The notes: generated from the letters alone by a model not told the origin. Shown: positions 25,468 through 36,328, numbered from the stretch's first letter. The stretch: 64,000 nt of DNA from Acutalibacter sp. 1XD8-33 (GCF_003612555.1 NZ_RAZF01000004.1:62001-126000); one strand, 5' to 3'. Program-made: numbers and translations.

Positions 25468-26613
25468 ATGAGAAACTTTTTTAAGCGGGCCGCCGCCGGA
25501 GCCGTTGCCCTGGCCATGTGCGCGGGCCTTGCCGGATGTTACAGCGAGGACAAGACCTGGGCCGCAAAGCTCGGGGAGGACACTCTGCCTATCGGCGGCT
25601 ATATCTACTATCTCAGCAGCGCCTACTCTCAAGGCGCCTCTGAGGTGGGCACCGACACCGACGTGCTAAACGCCACCATTGAGGATCAGAACGCCCAGGA
25701 TTGGATTAAGGATGCCGCCATGGACAGCCTCTATTCTTATTATTTTGTCAGCCAGAAATTTAACGAGCTGGGTCTCTCTCTGGACGAAGAGGACCAGACC
25801 GCCATTGAGAATGCTACCAGTTCCATGTGGGGATATTTCCGCACTCCTCTGGAGCCTTTGGGTGTGGCGCAGTCCTCTTTCCGCCAGGCCTACTCCGTCT
25901 ATAATATGAAACTGAAGAAACTGATGCTGACTATGTATGGCAAGAGCGGTGAAATGGAGCTTTCCGAGGATGAGCTGAGGGAGTATTATGCCGGCAACTA
26001 TACCTATTATCAATATTTCCTGGTCAACCATTCCACCACAGATGACGACGGAAACAGCACCCCCATGGAGGACGATGAGAAAGCGGAGATCAAGGAACGC
26101 CTGGACGACTATGTGGAGCTGATCAACAACGGCCGCCAAACTTTGGACGAAGCCGCCGCCAACTATGCCAACGCCTCCAGCACCGAGCCGAACCTGAGCG
26201 AGCCTGTATCTGTGCGCACCAGTTCTATGAGCGCTCTGTTTGCCGATGCTTTAAAGGAACTGGACAACGACAAGGCCACCCTGGTCGATGCCTCCTCCTA
26301 TTATTATGTGGTACAGAAGCTGGACGTCTCTGACGGCTTTGAGGCCCTTTTGGAAGATCAGGACCGCATGGACAACCTGATTCTGGAAATGAAGCAGGAA
26401 GAATTTCTGGACTATACCATGGAGCAGGGTGCCAATGTGGGCGTAGAGGTCAACCAGAAAGCAATTGCCAGCGTGAAGCTCTCCAAAGTGGCCGATGCTA
26501 TGGGCAAAAAAGGTGTCTCCTCTGAGGCGAGCTCTTCTGAGGCTTCTGAAACCAGCTCGGAAGAAAGCTCTGAGGAATCCTCTGGCGAGGAGTCTGCTTC
26601 CAGCGAAGAATAG
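25468..26613 (+). CDS. SurA/PrsA-like foldase-type lipoprotein
   Basis: The 381-residue protein has a lipoprotein signal: MRNFFKR, a hydrophobic stretch and the lipobox LAGC with the lipidated Cys at residue 24. The body is helical and resembles the SurA/trigger-factor N-terminal domain of foldases (tyrosine-rich IGGYIYYLSSAYSQG, later ELREYYAGNYTYYQYFLVNH). I see no typical parvulin active-site loop, so chaperone activity is more likely than isomerase activity. The C-terminal 35 residues are almost only Ser, Glu and Ala. A start at 25459 is also possible, but spacing from AAAGG favours 25468. A foldase after mfd is common in Clostridia. Confidence 0.75.
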   Translation: MRNFFKRAAAGAVALAMCAGLAGCYSEDKTWAAKLGEDTLPIGGYIYYLSSAYSQGASEVGTDTDVLNATIEDQNAQDWIKDAAMDSLYSYYFVSQKFNELGLSLDEEDQTAIENATSSMWGYFRTPLEPLGVAQSSFRQAYSVYNMKLKKLMLTMYGKSGEMELSEDELREYYAGNYTYYQYFLVNHSTTDDDGNSTPMEDDEKAEIKERLDDYVELINNGRQTLDEAAANYANASSTEPNLSEPVSVRTSSMSALFADALKELDNDKATLVDASSYYYVVQKLDVSDGFEALLEDQDRMDNLILEMKQEEFLDYTMEQGANVGVEVNQKAIASVKLSKVADAMGKKGVSSEASSSEASETSSEESSEESSGEESASSEE

Positions 26614-26630
26614 ACAAAAAAGAGAAAAAA

Positions 26631-26667
26631 GCTCTGCCGGGACATAGATCTCCGGCAGGGCCTTTTT
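26631..26667 (+). terminator. Terminator of the lipoprotein gene
   Basis: GCTCTGCCGG (26631-26640) pairs with CCGGCAGGGC (26652-26661) and is followed by CTTTTTC. Confidence 0.88.
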
Positions 26668-26703
26668 CTCTATTTTTAAAATAGCATTTTTTGCATTTAT
26701 CTT

Positions 26704-26732
26704 TTGACTTTTACCGCGATAGGAGTTATAAT
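26704..26732 (+). promoter_or_regulatory. Promoter of the V-type ATPase operon
   Basis: TTGACT (26704-26709) and TATAAT (26727-26732) are 17 bases apart. A leader of about 160 bases precedes the first gene. Confidence 0.82.
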
Positions 26733-26895
26733 ATCCATGTCGCAAGCCTGGAAACTTGAACCACGTTTTTTGAGACATCCGTATTTTCCAGCGTGATGTC
26801 TTTCTGCGTTTAAGCCGGCATATGATTTTGATTGCGGCCCCCAGCCAATTTCCGGCCGGATGGACAACGAGGATAATTGCAGGAGGTGAAGAAGT

Positions 26896-27216
26896 TTGGC
26901 AAAACAGACCATGCAGGCCATAAGCGATGCTGAGCGGAATGCCAAGGATGCCGTCTCTCAGGCAAAGGAACAGGGTGAAAAACTGGTTGCCGATGCCGCC
27001 GCCCAAGGAGAACAGGCTGTGAAAGCCGCCGTAAAGGAGGCTCGAAAGAAGGCCGAGGTGCTCTGCGGCGTAGCCCGGGCAGACGCAGAAAAGCTCAGCG
27101 CCGGCGTGCGCCAGGAAACTCTCTCTCAGCAAGAGAGCCTGCGCCGCAGCGCCCAAGAGAGCCGCGGCAGGGTCGTGGAAGAAATCCGTAACATTGTTTT
27201 GGGCAAAAAGACCTGA
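26896..27216 (+). CDS. V-type ATPase peripheral-stalk subunit (G/H type)
   Basis: The 106-residue, wholly helical protein has a long coiled coil rich in Ala, Glu and Lys (AVKAAVKEARKKAEV and similar) and no other domain. This is the build of the small peripheral-stalk subunit that pairs with subunit E to form the stator. Translation starts at a TTG spaced about 9 bases from AGGAGG. It is the first gene of the operon, 32 bases before subunit I. Confidence 0.8.
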   Translation: MAKQTMQAISDAERNAKDAVSQAKEQGEKLVADAAAQGEQAVKAAVKEARKKAEVLCGVARADAEKLSAGVRQETLSQQESLRRSAQESRGRVVEEIRNIVLGKKT

Positions 27217-27248
27217 GGGGCCTAGGCTTCTCAACACAAGGAGGTTCG

Positions 27249-29300
27249 ATGCAGATGGCGGTAGTGGAAATGAAGCGTATCCATGTGTATGCGCTGAAGA
27301 ACAACCGCAAAAAGATTTTAGAAATGCTGCAGCGCAGGGCCGTTGTGGAGGTCAAAGCCCCAGAGGAGGATGGTGGGGACCCAGGCCCCTTCTCAAAAAC
27401 GGATACCGCTTCCGCACGGCAGACGTTCGAAAAAAACGCCCAGTTGATTGTGAACGCTGTGGAGGTGCTGGACAGCTACGCTCCCTATAAAAAGCCCATG
27501 CTGGCTATGCTGGAGGGTCGCCAGGGCATCAACGCCCGGCAGTATGAGGAGACGGCGGCCGCCGCTCCTGAGCTGAACAAGATCGCCTCCCGCATTAACG
27601 CCCTGGGCAAGCGTATTATTGACCAGCAGGCAGAGATTGCCCGGCTGGAATCCCAGATCGACGCCCTGAAGCCCTGGATGAGCCTGGACGTGTCCATGCG
27701 CACCATCGGCACCAGCGCCACCAGCGTATTCATTGGCACCTTCCCCGAGGAGCTCTCCGAGGGGGACATCAAAACCCGCCTGGCCCAGGCTCTGCCCGAG
27801 ATTTCCGGCATTGAGGCCGAGGTGGTCAGCACCCAGCCCCAGCAGACCTGCGCCTTTGTGGTGTGCCTGGGCAAATATGGAATCAAGGTGGAGGCGGCCC
27901 TGCGGGGCATGGGCTTCACCTATCCGGCGGCTCCCTCCAAGACTCCGCCCCCCGAGCGGGTGGAAGAGCTGAAAAAGCGCATCCAGGCCGCCAAGGAGGA
28001 CATCGCCGCCGCTGAAAAAGAGATCGCCTCTTATGGGGACAGGCGGCAGTCCCTGCTCTTCACCGCCGACTATTACACGATGCGCGCCGACAAGTATGAG
28101 GTTTTGGGCGGCTTATGGCAGAGCCCCCATGTGTTCTACCTCACCGGCTACGTGCCCGCCGCGGCAGCCCCCAAGCTCCAGAGGGACCTGGAGGAGAAAT
28201 ACGCCGCCTTTGTAGAGCTGGAGACCCCCGGCGAGGATGAGGAACTGCCCGTCAGGCTGGAGAACGGCTTCTTCGGCTCCCCGGTGGAGAGCGTCATCGA
28301 GGGCTACAGCCTGCCCGGCAAGTTCGAGGTGGACCCGGCCAAGGTCATGTGCGTGTTCTACTATGTGCTCTTCGGCATGATGCTCTCCGACGCGGCCTAC
28401 GGATTCCTCATCTCCCTGGCCTGCGGCATCGTGCTTCTGAAGTTCAAGAACATCGAGGAGGGCCTGCGTAAGACCATGAAGATGTTCTTCTTCTGCGGGC
28501 TGTCCACCATGTTCTGGGGCGTCCTCTTCGGCAGCTATTTCGGCGACGCGGTGGACGTGGTGGCCCAGACCTTCTTCGGCTACGGCGCGGGAATGCCCAA
28601 GGAGGCCATCCCCAGCCTGACCCCGCCCCTGTGGTTCGCCCCCCTGGACGAACCCATGCGGCTGATGCTGTTCTCTTTCCTTTTGGGTATTATCCACCTG
28701 TTTGCCGGCCTTGCCATGCAGATCTACCAGCTGTGCAGGCGGGGCAAATATCTGGACGCCCTCTATGACTCCGGCTTCTGGTATATGCTGGTGGGCGGGC
28801 TGATCATCGCCCTTGTCTCCACTGATATGTTCCAAGATATGATGAGCCTGGAGCTGGCGATTCCGTCCATTGTCACCACCATTGCCTTGGTATTCGCGGC
28901 CATTGGCGCTGTAGGCATTGTAGCCACCAGCGGCCGGGAGAGCCGGGGTGTGAAGCGCTTCTTGAAGGGCCTCTACGGCCTCTACGGCGTGTCCAGCTGG
29001 CTTTCGGACATTCTATCCTATTCCCGCCTTCTGGCCCTGGGCCTTGCCACAGGCGTCATCGCCCAGGTGTTCAACATGCTGGGCGCCATGGCCGGCGGCG
29101 GCCCTGTGGGCGTCGTGCTCTTCATTGTGGTTTTTCTCATCGGCCATGTTCTCAATCTGCTCATCAACCTGCTGGGCGCCTACGTACATACCAACCGTTT
29201 GCAGTACGTGGAGTTCTTCGGCAAGTTTTATGAGGGCGGCGGGCGCAAATTCGAGCCCTTCTCCGCCAAAACAAAATATTTTAAGATTACGGAGGAATAA
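27249..29300 (+). CDS. V-type ATPase subunit I (a-subunit)
   Basis: The 683-residue protein has a cytoplasmic N-terminal half with coiled-coil arms (about 1-340). A membrane half follows with about seven or eight helices from VMCVFYYVLFGMMLSDAAYG (about 365) to the C-terminus. It holds the ion half-channels next to the rotor ring and anchors the stator. The second ATG (27255) is also well spaced from AAGGAGG. It lies between the stalk subunit and the ring subunit, as in other bacterial V-type operons. Confidence 0.93.
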   Translation: MQMAVVEMKRIHVYALKNNRKKILEMLQRRAVVEVKAPEEDGGDPGPFSKTDTASARQTFEKNAQLIVNAVEVLDSYAPYKKPMLAMLEGRQGINARQYEETAAAAPELNKIASRINALGKRIIDQQAEIARLESQIDALKPWMSLDVSMRTIGTSATSVFIGTFPEELSEGDIKTRLAQALPEISGIEAEVVSTQPQQTCAFVVCLGKYGIKVEAALRGMGFTYPAAPSKTPPPERVEELKKRIQAAKEDIAAAEKEIASYGDRRQSLLFTADYYTMRADKYEVLGGLWQSPHVFYLTGYVPAAAAPKLQRDLEEKYAAFVELETPGEDEELPVRLENGFFGSPVESVIEGYSLPGKFEVDPAKVMCVFYYVLFGMMLSDAAYGFLISLACGIVLLKFKNIEEGLRKTMKMFFFCGLSTMFWGVLFGSYFGDAVDVVAQTFFGYGAGMPKEAIPSLTPPLWFAPLDEPMRLMLFSFLLGIIHLFAGLAMQIYQLCRRGKYLDALYDSGFWYMLVGGLIIALVSTDMFQDMMSLELAIPSIVTTIALVFAAIGAVGIVATSGRESRGVKRFLKGLYGLYGVSSWLSDILSYSRLLALGLATGVIAQVFNMLGAMAGGGPVGVVLFIVVFLIGHVLNLLINLLGAYVHTNRLQYVEFFGKFYEGGGRKFEPFSAKTKYFKITEE

Positions 29301-29795
<495 letters not shown>

Positions 29796-29832
29796 GCCGT
29801 TCGCTGAAACCCGAGAGAGAGGAGGGAAACCT

Positions 29833-30426
29833 ATGACCGGACTGGAATCAATACTCAACCAGATCGCCAGCGACGGCCAGAAGGAGGCCGAAGAGCAGCT
29901 GTCCGCCGCCCGGGCCAAAGCGGCTGAAATTACGGAAAAGGCCAAGGCCGAGGGCGCCGAGAAGGTCCGCGCCGCCTTAAAGGACGGCGAGCGCCGGGCC
30001 CAAGAAATCCGCGACCGGGCCCAGTCTGCGGCGGAGCTGGAGCAGCGCAACCAGATGCTGGTATTCAAGCAGGAGCTCATCGGCGAAGCCGTGGAGGCCG
30101 CGCGGGAGTCTCTGGAGAACGCCCCGGACAAGGAATATTTTGAGATCCTGCTGACCCTCTATAAGCGCTTTGCCCAGGAAGGGCGGGGCGAAATGCTGCT
30201 GAATAAGCGGGACATCGACCGCCTGCCGGACGACTTTCTGGCCCGTATGCGCAAGGCTGTGCCGGGAGCAGAGGTCACCATTTCTCCCAAACCCCATCAG
30301 GTGGAAAACGGCTTCCTGCTGGTGTACGGCGGTGTGGACATCAACTGCACCTTCCGTGCCATCTTTGAGGACGCCTATGAGGAACTGCGGGACGCGGCCG
30401 GCAAGCTGCTGTTCCCTGTGGCCTGA
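29833..30426 (+). CDS. V-type ATPase subunit E
   Basis: The 197-residue peripheral-stalk protein has a long N-terminal helix rich in Ala, Lys and Glu (about 1-90), which pairs with the small stalk subunit. A compact C-terminal domain (VEVTISPKP-like strands and GGVDINCTFR at about 165) caps the top of the catalytic head. The start follows GAGGAGGGAAACCT. Length is normal for bacterial subunit E. Confidence 0.92.
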   Translation: MTGLESILNQIASDGQKEAEEQLSAARAKAAEITEKAKAEGAEKVRAALKDGERRAQEIRDRAQSAAELEQRNQMLVFKQELIGEAVEAARESLENAPDKEYFEILLTLYKRFAQEGRGEMLLNKRDIDRLPDDFLARMRKAVPGAEVTISPKPHQVENGFLLVYGGVDINCTFRAIFEDAYEELRDAAGKLLFPVA

Positions 30427-30455
30427 CCCCGCCCGGAGAAAGGAAACCTGCTTCT

Positions 30456-31421
30456 ATGACTGAAGAATACATCTATGCAGTGGCCAGGGTGCGCTCGAAA
30501 GAGCTGGGTCTTTTAAACCGCCAGGACGTGGACCAGCTTATGGCCTGCCGCTCCTATGAGGAGTGCCTGCGGACCCTCTCTGACAAGGGCTGGGGCACGG
30601 GGGAATCCTCCTCGGCAGAGGCTATTCTGGCTGCGGAGGAGGAAAAGACCTGGGCGTTCATCCACGAACTCACCGAGGATCTGACCCCCTTCCAGGTGCT
30701 CTTGTTCCCCACTGACTACAACAATCTGAAAGCCGCCATCAAGGCGGTGATTACCGGCGTAGAGCCCCAGGATGTGTTTCTGCCCGGCGGCTCTATCGAC
30801 CCGGAAGTGATGCTGCGCTGCGTGCGGGAGGGAGATTTCTCCGCCCTGCCAGAATCCATGGCTCAGGCCGCGGACAGCGCCTATCACACCCTTTTGCAGA
30901 CCCAGGACGGCCAGCTCTGCGACGTGATCTTGGACCGCGCCTGCCTTCTGGACGTTCTGAACTGCGGCCGGGAGAGCAAGAACGACATCCTGCGGGACTA
31001 TGCGGAGCTTACCTGCGCGGTGTCCAACATCAAGGTGGCGGTGCGCGCCTGTAAGACCGGAAAAAACCGGGCCTTCCTGGAGGCCGCCCTGGCCCCCTGT
31101 GCCACCCTGAACGCGGACTCCCTGGCCGCGGCCGCCTGCAAAAGCCTGGATGATCTGTTTGCCTATCTGGCGGCCACCCCCTATAGCGAAGCCGCCGGCC
31201 GGCTGAAAGAGTCCTATTCCGCCTTTGAAAAATGGTGCGACGATAAGGTGATGGACCTGGTAAAAAGCCAGAAAATGAACCCCTTTACCGTTGGCCCCTT
31301 GTTCGCCTATGTCATCGCCCGGCGCAATGAGATCAGCACCGTGCGGATTATCCTCTCCGGCAAGCTCAATGAGTTGGACGACGGGATGATCCGGGAAAGA
31401 CTGAGGGATATGTATGTATAA
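30456..31421 (+). CDS. V-type ATPase subunit C (d-type)
   Basis: The 321-residue, all-helical subunit sits as a funnel between the rotor ring and the central stalk. Typical family traits are EYIYAVARVRSKELGLL at the N-terminus, FPTDYNNLKAAIKAV at about 90 and GPLFAYVIARRNEISTVRII near the end. It overlaps subunit F by 8 bases (ATGTATGTATAA), so the two are translationally coupled. Confidence 0.92.
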   Translation: MTEEYIYAVARVRSKELGLLNRQDVDQLMACRSYEECLRTLSDKGWGTGESSSAEAILAAEEEKTWAFIHELTEDLTPFQVLLFPTDYNNLKAAIKAVITGVEPQDVFLPGGSIDPEVMLRCVREGDFSALPESMAQAADSAYHTLLQTQDGQLCDVILDRACLLDVLNCGRESKNDILRDYAELTCAVSNIKVAVRACKTGKNRAFLEAALAPCATLNADSLAAAACKSLDDLFAYLAATPYSEAAGRLKESYSAFEKWCDDKVMDLVKSQKMNPFTVGPLFAYVIARRNEISTVRIILSGKLNELDDGMIRERLRDMYV

Positions 31422-31734
31422 AATTGCAGTTTTGGGAGATCGCGACAGCATTTACGGCTTCGCGGCCCTGGGGCTGGAGGTGTTCCCAGTCTCTGACAGC
31501 GAAGAGGGCGCCAGAACCCTGCGGCAGCTCTCTGAGCAGGATTACGCCGTAATCTATATCACTGAGGCCTTGGCCGAAAAAGTTCCCGGAGAGCTGGAGC
31601 GCTGCCGGGAGGGACTGTTGCCTGCTGTAATCCCCATTCCGGGTGTGCATGGCAACACAGGTCTGGGCATCAATATGGTAAAGCACTCTGTGGAGCAGGC
31701 TGTTGGCTCCGACATCATTTTCAATGGCAATTAA
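31414..31734 (+). CDS. V-type ATPase subunit F
   Basis: The 106-residue Rossmann-like protein belongs to the central stalk. KIAVLGDRDSIYGFAALGLE at the start and YAVIYITEALAEKV in the middle are characteristic of the family. It overlaps the end of subunit C and precedes subunit A, the standard bacterial V-type order. Confidence 0.93.
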   Translation: MYKIAVLGDRDSIYGFAALGLEVFPVSDSEEGARTLRQLSEQDYAVIYITEALAEKVPGELERCREGLLPAVIPIPGVHGNTGLGINMVKHSVEQAVGSDIIFNGN

Positions 31735-31765
31735 AATCTATACGAGAAACGGGTGATCGGTAAAC

Positions 31766-33535
31766 ATGAGCAATGGCACCATCAAAAAAATAGCCGGGCC
31801 TCTCGTTATCGCCAAGGGAATGCGCGACGCCAACATGTTTGACGTGGTGCGCGTCAGCGAACGGCGCCTGATTGGCGAAATCATCGAGATCCACGGCGAC
31901 GAAGCCTCCATTCAGGTCTATGAGGAGACTTCCGGCCTGGCTCCCGGCGAACCGGTGGAATCTACCGGCGAGCCCATGAGCGTAGAGCTTGGCCCAGGAC
32001 TTATTACCAGCATCTATGACGGCATCCAGCGCCCCCTGGACGACATTATGAAGATCTCCGGCAACAACCTGCAGCGGGGCGTGGAGGTTCCCTCCCTGAA
32101 GCGGGATCTGGAGTGGGACTTTGTCCCCACCGTGAAGGAAGGCGACGAGGTAAGCGCCGGCGACATCATTGGCACTGTGCAGGAAACTGTGGTGGTTTCC
32201 CACAAAATCATGGTTCCTCCGGGAATCTCCGGCAAGATCACAGAGATTAAGGCCGGCAAATATAAGGTAACGGACACCGTGGCCACTGTGGAAACCAAAG
32301 ACGGCAAAAAACCCTTGGGCCTGATGCAAAAGTGGCCTGTGCGCCAAGGCCGCCCCTACAAGGAGAAACTCTCTCCCGACATGCCCCTGATCACCGGCCA
32401 GCGGGTGGTGGACACCATGTTCCCCATCGCCAAGGGCGGTGTGGCGGCGGTTCCCGGCCCCTTCGGCAGCGGCAAGACTGTGGTGCAGCACCAGCTGGCT
32501 AAGTGGGCCGAGGCCGACATCGTGGTCTACATCGGCTGCGGCGAGCGCGGCAACGAGATGACCGACGTTTTGAATGAGTTCCCCGAGCTGGTGGACCCCA
32601 AAACCGGCCAGTCCCTGATGCAGCGCACTGTGCTGATTGCCAACACTTCCGACATGCCTGTGGCGGCCCGTGAGGCCTCCATTTACACCGGCATCACCAT
32701 CGCCGAGTACTTCCGGGACATGGGCTACTCCGTGGCCCTGATGGCTGACTCCACCTCCCGCTGGGCCGAGGCCCTCCGCGAGATGTCCGGCCGTCTGGAA
32801 GAGATGCCCGGCGAAGAGGGCTACCCGGCCTATCTGGGCAGCCGTCTGGCCCAGTTCTACGAGCGGGCGGGTTCCGTCAGGACCCTGTGCTCCGGGGACC
32901 GGCAGGGCGCCCTGTCTGTTATCGGCGCGGTTTCCCCTCCCGGCGGCGACATTTCCGAGCCGGTTTCCCAGGCTACCCTGCGCATCGTGAAGGTGTTCTG
33001 GGGCCTGGATTCCTCCCTGGCCCAGCAGCGCCACTTCCCGGCCATCAACTGGCTGACCAGCTACTCCCTGTACCTGGACAACATGGCTGAGTGGTTCAAC
33101 ACCCACGTGGCGGAGGACTGGATCTCCCTGCGCACAGAGATCTCCGGCCTGCTTCAAGACGAGGCGGAGCTTCAAGAAATCGTACAGCTGGTGGGCATGG
33201 ACGCCCTCTCGGCCCCTGACCGCCTGAAGCTGGAGGCCGCCCGGTCCATCCGGGAGGACTTCCTGCATCAGAACGCCTTTGACGAGGTGGATACCTACAC
33301 CTCTCTGGAGAAGCAGCACGACATGATGCTGCTGATCACCGGCTACTACAAGAAGGCCCTCCAGGCCCTGAACGCCGGCGTGGACATCCAGAAGCTCATC
33401 GACCTGCCCGTGCGCGAGCAGATCGGCCGCTTCAAGTACACCCTGCCAGATCAGGTGAAGGACACCTTCCAGCAGGTGATGGCCCAGCTGGACAAAGAAC
33501 TGCATGACGCCGCAGAGACAAAGGAGGACTTCTAA
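31766..33535 (+). CDS. atpA: V-type ATPase catalytic subunit A
   Basis: The 589-residue catalytic subunit carries the Walker A loop [11 protein letters not shown] at about 231 and the [11 protein letters not shown] block at about 258. It also has the Walker B region [20 protein letters not shown] at about 328 and the long non-homologous insert near 115-190 that separates V-type A from F-type beta. It hydrolyses or makes ATP at the interface with subunit B. Its stop overlaps the start of subunit B (TAATG). Confidence 0.98.
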   Translation: MSNGTIKKIAGPLVIAKGMRDANMFDVVRVSERRLIGEIIEIHGDEASIQVYEETSGLAPGEPVESTGEPMSVELGPGLITSIYDGIQRPLDDIMKISGNNLQRGVEVPSLKRDLEWDFVPTVKEGDEVSAGDIIGTVQETVVVSHKIMVPPGISGKITEIKAGKYKVTDTVATVETKDGKKPLGLMQKWPVRQGRPYKEKLSPDMPLITGQRVVDTMFPIAKGGVAAVPGPFGSGKTVVQHQLAKWAEADIVVYIGCGERGNEMTDVLNEFPELVDPKTGQSLMQRTVLIANTSDMPVAAREASIYTGITIAEYFRDMGYSVALMADSTSRWAEALREMSGRLEEMPGEEGYPAYLGSRLAQFYERAGSVRTLCSGDRQGALSVIGAVSPPGGDISEPVSQATLRIVKVFWGLDSSLAQQRHFPAINWLTSYSLYLDNMAEWFNTHVAEDWISLRTEISGLLQDEAELQEIVQLVGMDALSAPDRLKLEAARSIREDFLHQNAFDEVDTYTSLEKQHDMMLLITGYYKKALQALNAGVDIQKLIDLPVREQIGRFKYTLPDQVKDTFQQVMAQLDKELHDAAETKEDF

Positions 33536-34908
33536 TGCCAAAGGAATATAGAACCATCCAGGAAGTGGCGGGCCCTCTGATGCTGGTCAGAGATGTGGAA
33601 AACGTCTCCTATGACGAGCTGGCGGAAATCGAGCTGGCTAATGGCGAACGCCGCCGCTGCAAGGTCCTGGAAATCAACGAGGGTAATGCCCTTGTGCAGC
33701 TGTTCGAGAACTCCACGGGCATCAACCTCTCAAACTCCAAGGTGCGCTTTCTGGGCCACAGCATGGAGCTGGGCGTGAGCGAGGACATGCTGGGCCGGGT
33801 ATTCGACGGCCTGGGCCGCCCCATTGACAACGGTCCCGAGATCCTTCCCGACCGCCGGGTGGACGTGAACGGCCTGCCCATGAACCCCGCCGCCCGGAAC
33901 TATCCCCAGGAATTCATCCAGACCGGCGTGTCCGCCATTGACGGCCTGAATACCCTGGTCCGGGGCCAGAAGCTGCCCATCTTCTCCGCCTCCGGCCTGC
34001 CCCACGCCCAGCTGGCGGCCCAGATCGCCCGCCAGGCCAAGGTGCGCGGCACCAACGACCCCTTCGTAGTGGTGTTTGCCGCCATGGGCATCACCTTCGA
34101 GGAGTCCAACTTCTTCGTGCAGAGCTTCCGGGAGACCGGGGCCATCGACCGCACGGTCATGTTCGTGAATCTGGCCAACGACCCCGCCGTGGAGCGCATC
34201 GCCACCCCCAAGATGGCCCTGACCGCCGCGGAGTACCTGGCTTTTGAGAAGAATATGCACGTTCTGGTTATCCTCACCGACATCACCAACTACGCCGACG
34301 CCCTGCGTGAGGTTTCCGCCGCCCGCAAGGAGGTTCCCGGACGCCGGGGCTATCCCGGATACATGTACACGGACCTGGCCACCCTCTACGAGCGGGCCGG
34401 ACGCCAGAAGGGCAAGACCGGCTCCATCACCATGATCCCCATCCTCACCATGCCCGAGGGCGACAAGACCCACCCCATCCCCGACCTGACCGGCTACATC
34501 ACCGAGGGGCAGATCATCCTCAGCCAGGAGCTCTACCGGAAGAACGTGACCCCGCCCATCGACGTGCTGCCCTCTCTGAGCCGTCTGAAGGACAAGGGCA
34601 TCGGCGAGGGCCGCACCCGCGCCGACCATGCCGCCACCATGAACCAGCTGTTCGCCGCCTACGCCCGTGGCAAGGAGGCCAAGGAGCTGATGGTGGTGCT
34701 GGGCGAGGCCGCTCTGACGGAGATCGACAAGCTCTACGCCAAGTTTGCGGATGCCTTTGAGAGCGAGTACGTGTCCCAGGGGTACAACGCCAACCGGGAC
34801 ATTGAGGAAACCCTGGACATCGGCTGGAAGCTGCTCTCCATCCTGCCCAGAAGCGAGCTGAAGCGAATCAACGACAAGTTCCTGGATCAGTATTACGGAA
34901 AGGTGTGA
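33535..34908 (+). CDS. atpB: V-type ATPase regulatory subunit B
   Basis: The 457-residue nucleotide-binding but non-catalytic partner of subunit A has a degenerate P-loop region ([20 protein letters not shown], about 143-162). [20 protein letters not shown] and [18 protein letters not shown] are conserved family blocks. Length is normal. Its start overlaps the end of subunit A, and subunit D follows after 6 bases. Confidence 0.97.
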   Translation: MPKEYRTIQEVAGPLMLVRDVENVSYDELAEIELANGERRRCKVLEINEGNALVQLFENSTGINLSNSKVRFLGHSMELGVSEDMLGRVFDGLGRPIDNGPEILPDRRVDVNGLPMNPAARNYPQEFIQTGVSAIDGLNTLVRGQKLPIFSASGLPHAQLAAQIARQAKVRGTNDPFVVVFAAMGITFEESNFFVQSFRETGAIDRTVMFVNLANDPAVERIATPKMALTAAEYLAFEKNMHVLVILTDITNYADALREVSAARKEVPGRRGYPGYMYTDLATLYERAGRQKGKTGSITMIPILTMPEGDKTHPIPDLTGYITEGQIILSQELYRKNVTPPIDVLPSLSRLKDKGIGEGRTRADHAATMNQLFAAYARGKEAKELMVVLGEAALTEIDKLYAKFADAFESEYVSQGYNANRDIEETLDIGWKLLSILPRSELKRINDKFLDQYYGKV

Positions 34909-34914
34909 TGCGCC

Positions 34915-35571
34915 TTGGCGAGTAAACAGATAACCCCCACCCGCATGGAGCTGACCCGCCTGAAAAAGAAGCTGGTCACCGCAACCCGGGGCCACAAGCT
35001 GCTGAAAGACAAGCGGGACGAGCTCATGCGCCAGTTTCTGGACAAGGTGAGGGAGAATAAGGCCCTGCGGGAGAAGGTGGAGGCCGGAATCCAGGCCGCC
35101 AATAAGAATTTTCTGCTGGCCCGAGCCGGGATGCAGGATCAGGTGCTGAACACGGCCATGCTGGCTCCCAAGCAGCGGGTGTCTGTGGAGAGCGGTGTGG
35201 AGAATGTCATGAGCGTGGAGATTCCCACTTTTGACTTCAAGACCCGCACTCCCGACAAGAACGACATCTTCTCCTATGGCTTCGCCTTCACTTCCAGCGA
35301 CCTGGACGGGGCGGTGCAGTCCCTTTCGGATGTTTTTCCGGATATGCTCAAGCTGGCCGAGATGGAAAAGGCCTGCCAGCTGATGGCTGTAGAGATCGAG
35401 AAAACCCGCCGCCGGGTTAACGCCCTGGAGCATGTGATGATCCCCGAGCTTCAGGAGAACATCAAGTATATCACCATGAAGCTGGATGAGAACGAGCGTT
35501 CTACCCAGATCCGCCTGATGAAGGTAAAAGATATGGTGCTGAAAGACGCCCATAATTACGAGACTTTCTAG
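34915..35571 (+). CDS. V-type ATPase subunit D
   Basis: The 218-residue central rotor shaft consists of two long antiparallel helices at the N- and C-termini (PTRMELTRLKKKLVTATRGH, and KTRRRVNALEHVMIPELQEN near 165) with a short middle. Translation starts at TTG, since the nearby ATG gives only five codons. It is the last gene of the operon and is followed by a strong terminator. Confidence 0.94.
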   Translation: MASKQITPTRMELTRLKKKLVTATRGHKLLKDKRDELMRQFLDKVRENKALREKVEAGIQAANKNFLLARAGMQDQVLNTAMLAPKQRVSVESGVENVMSVEIPTFDFKTRTPDKNDIFSYGFAFTSSDLDGAVQSLSDVFPDMLKLAEMEKACQLMAVEIEKTRRRVNALEHVMIPELQENIKYITMKLDENERSTQIRLMKVKDMVLKDAHNYETF

Positions 35572-35585
35572 AGAACGGCAAGCAG

Positions 35586-35620
35586 AAAGGTCCTCCCGCC
35601 TGGGAGGGCCTTTCATTTTT
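35586..35620 (+). terminator. Terminator of the V-type ATPase operon
   Basis: AAAGG-CCTCCC pairs with GGGAGG-CCTTT around GCCT, followed by CATTTTTAT. Confidence 0.88.
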
Positions 35621-35642
35621 ATAGAGATGTACAGTAAACGCA

Positions 35643-35731
35643 CTTGAAAATCGGTATATACCGATTTTCAAGCTGGGCGGTACAGCAGCTGCTGCGCCGC
35701 TTGGTTCAAAAGAGACATACCTCTTTTGAAC
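35643..35731. repeat. Three palindromes in a row after the ATPase operon
   Basis: A perfect 30-base palindrome (35643-35672, centre TATATA) is followed by CAGCAGCTGCTG (35683-35694). A third repeat has 11-base arms at 35704-35714 and 35721-35731 around ACATAC. The trailing text GAACTG-GTTAACT-TA recurs near 61123-61140, so this may be a dispersed intergenic element. Confidence 0.6.
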
Positions 35732-35759
35732 TGCGTTAACTATACACTGCAAATTCGGC

Positions 35760-35788
35760 TTGTATTATGACTCCCGCTCTGATATAAT
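35760..35788 (+). promoter_or_regulatory. Promoter of the ASCH/PUA-like gene
   Basis: TTGTAT (35760-35765), a 17-base spacer and TATAAT (35783-35788), 75 bases before the start codon. Confidence 0.65.
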
Positions 35789-35863
35789 CAACAACAGAGT
35801 ATATCAGCAAATCTACGTTCAACAGGAAGATACACATAAAATCAGATCCAGGAGGATGTTAAA

Positions 35864-36328
35864 ATGGTGCATTTAGTATATTGTGATAACGCGGGCAAGA
35901 AAGGCGAAAAAGTATTGGATAAGATTTTAGCAGGAACAAAAACAATGGTTGTGCGTGGTGCAGCGGGGAGAAAAATTCCCCATAGCAGAGTTTTTGAGGG
36001 AGAGCGGCTTTACTTCATGGAAAAAGGAAGCGCGGAAATAACGGCAACCGCCATTGTAAAGACAGTGCAGAATTACGTAAAACTGTCCGAGGAAGAAATC
36101 ACAAAAACTCTTGCTGATCACCAGGACAAACTGAACCTGTCTGATAAGCAAAAGGTTCGGTGGCATAAGAAATGTTTGTGTTTGGTGGAATTTGAAAACG
36201 TGGAACAAATCTCGCCGCTTGCTTTTGACCATCAAGGAAATATGGACGATTGGCTGATAATAGAAAAAATTGAAGATGTTGTTGTGGGGACGAGCATACC
36301 ATACAATTACGAAAAATCAAAGTTCTGA
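35864..36328 (+). CDS. ASCH/PUA-like small protein
   Basis: The 154-residue product follows CAGGAGGATGTTAAA. The layout resembles the ASCH/PUA-type beta-barrel fold: KVLDKILAGTKTMVVRGAAG with a basic patch, then RVFEGERLYFMEKGSAEITA and TAIVKTVQNYV. Proteins of this fold bind RNA or modified bases. The match is by pattern only and no catalytic residue is claimed. It stands alone with its own promoter next to the convergent restriction-modification gene, so an association with defence is possible but not shown. Confidence 0.5.
   Translation: MVHLVYCDNAGKKGEKVLDKILAGTKTMVVRGAAGRKIPHSRVFEGERLYFMEKGSAEITATAIVKTVQNYVKLSEEEITKTLADHQDKLNLSDKQKVRWHKKCLCLVEFENVEQISPLAFDHQGNMDDWLIIEKIEDVVVGTSIPYNYEKSKF

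Noticed and set aside
31721-33541. 606-codon frame antisense to the ATPase A subunit
   Set aside because: Exact mirror of a strongly conserved gene, with low-complexity composition rich in His, Gly, Val and Leu.
33730-35643. 637-codon frame antisense to ATPase subunits B and D
   Set aside because: Same reason: an antisense shadow crossing two real genes.
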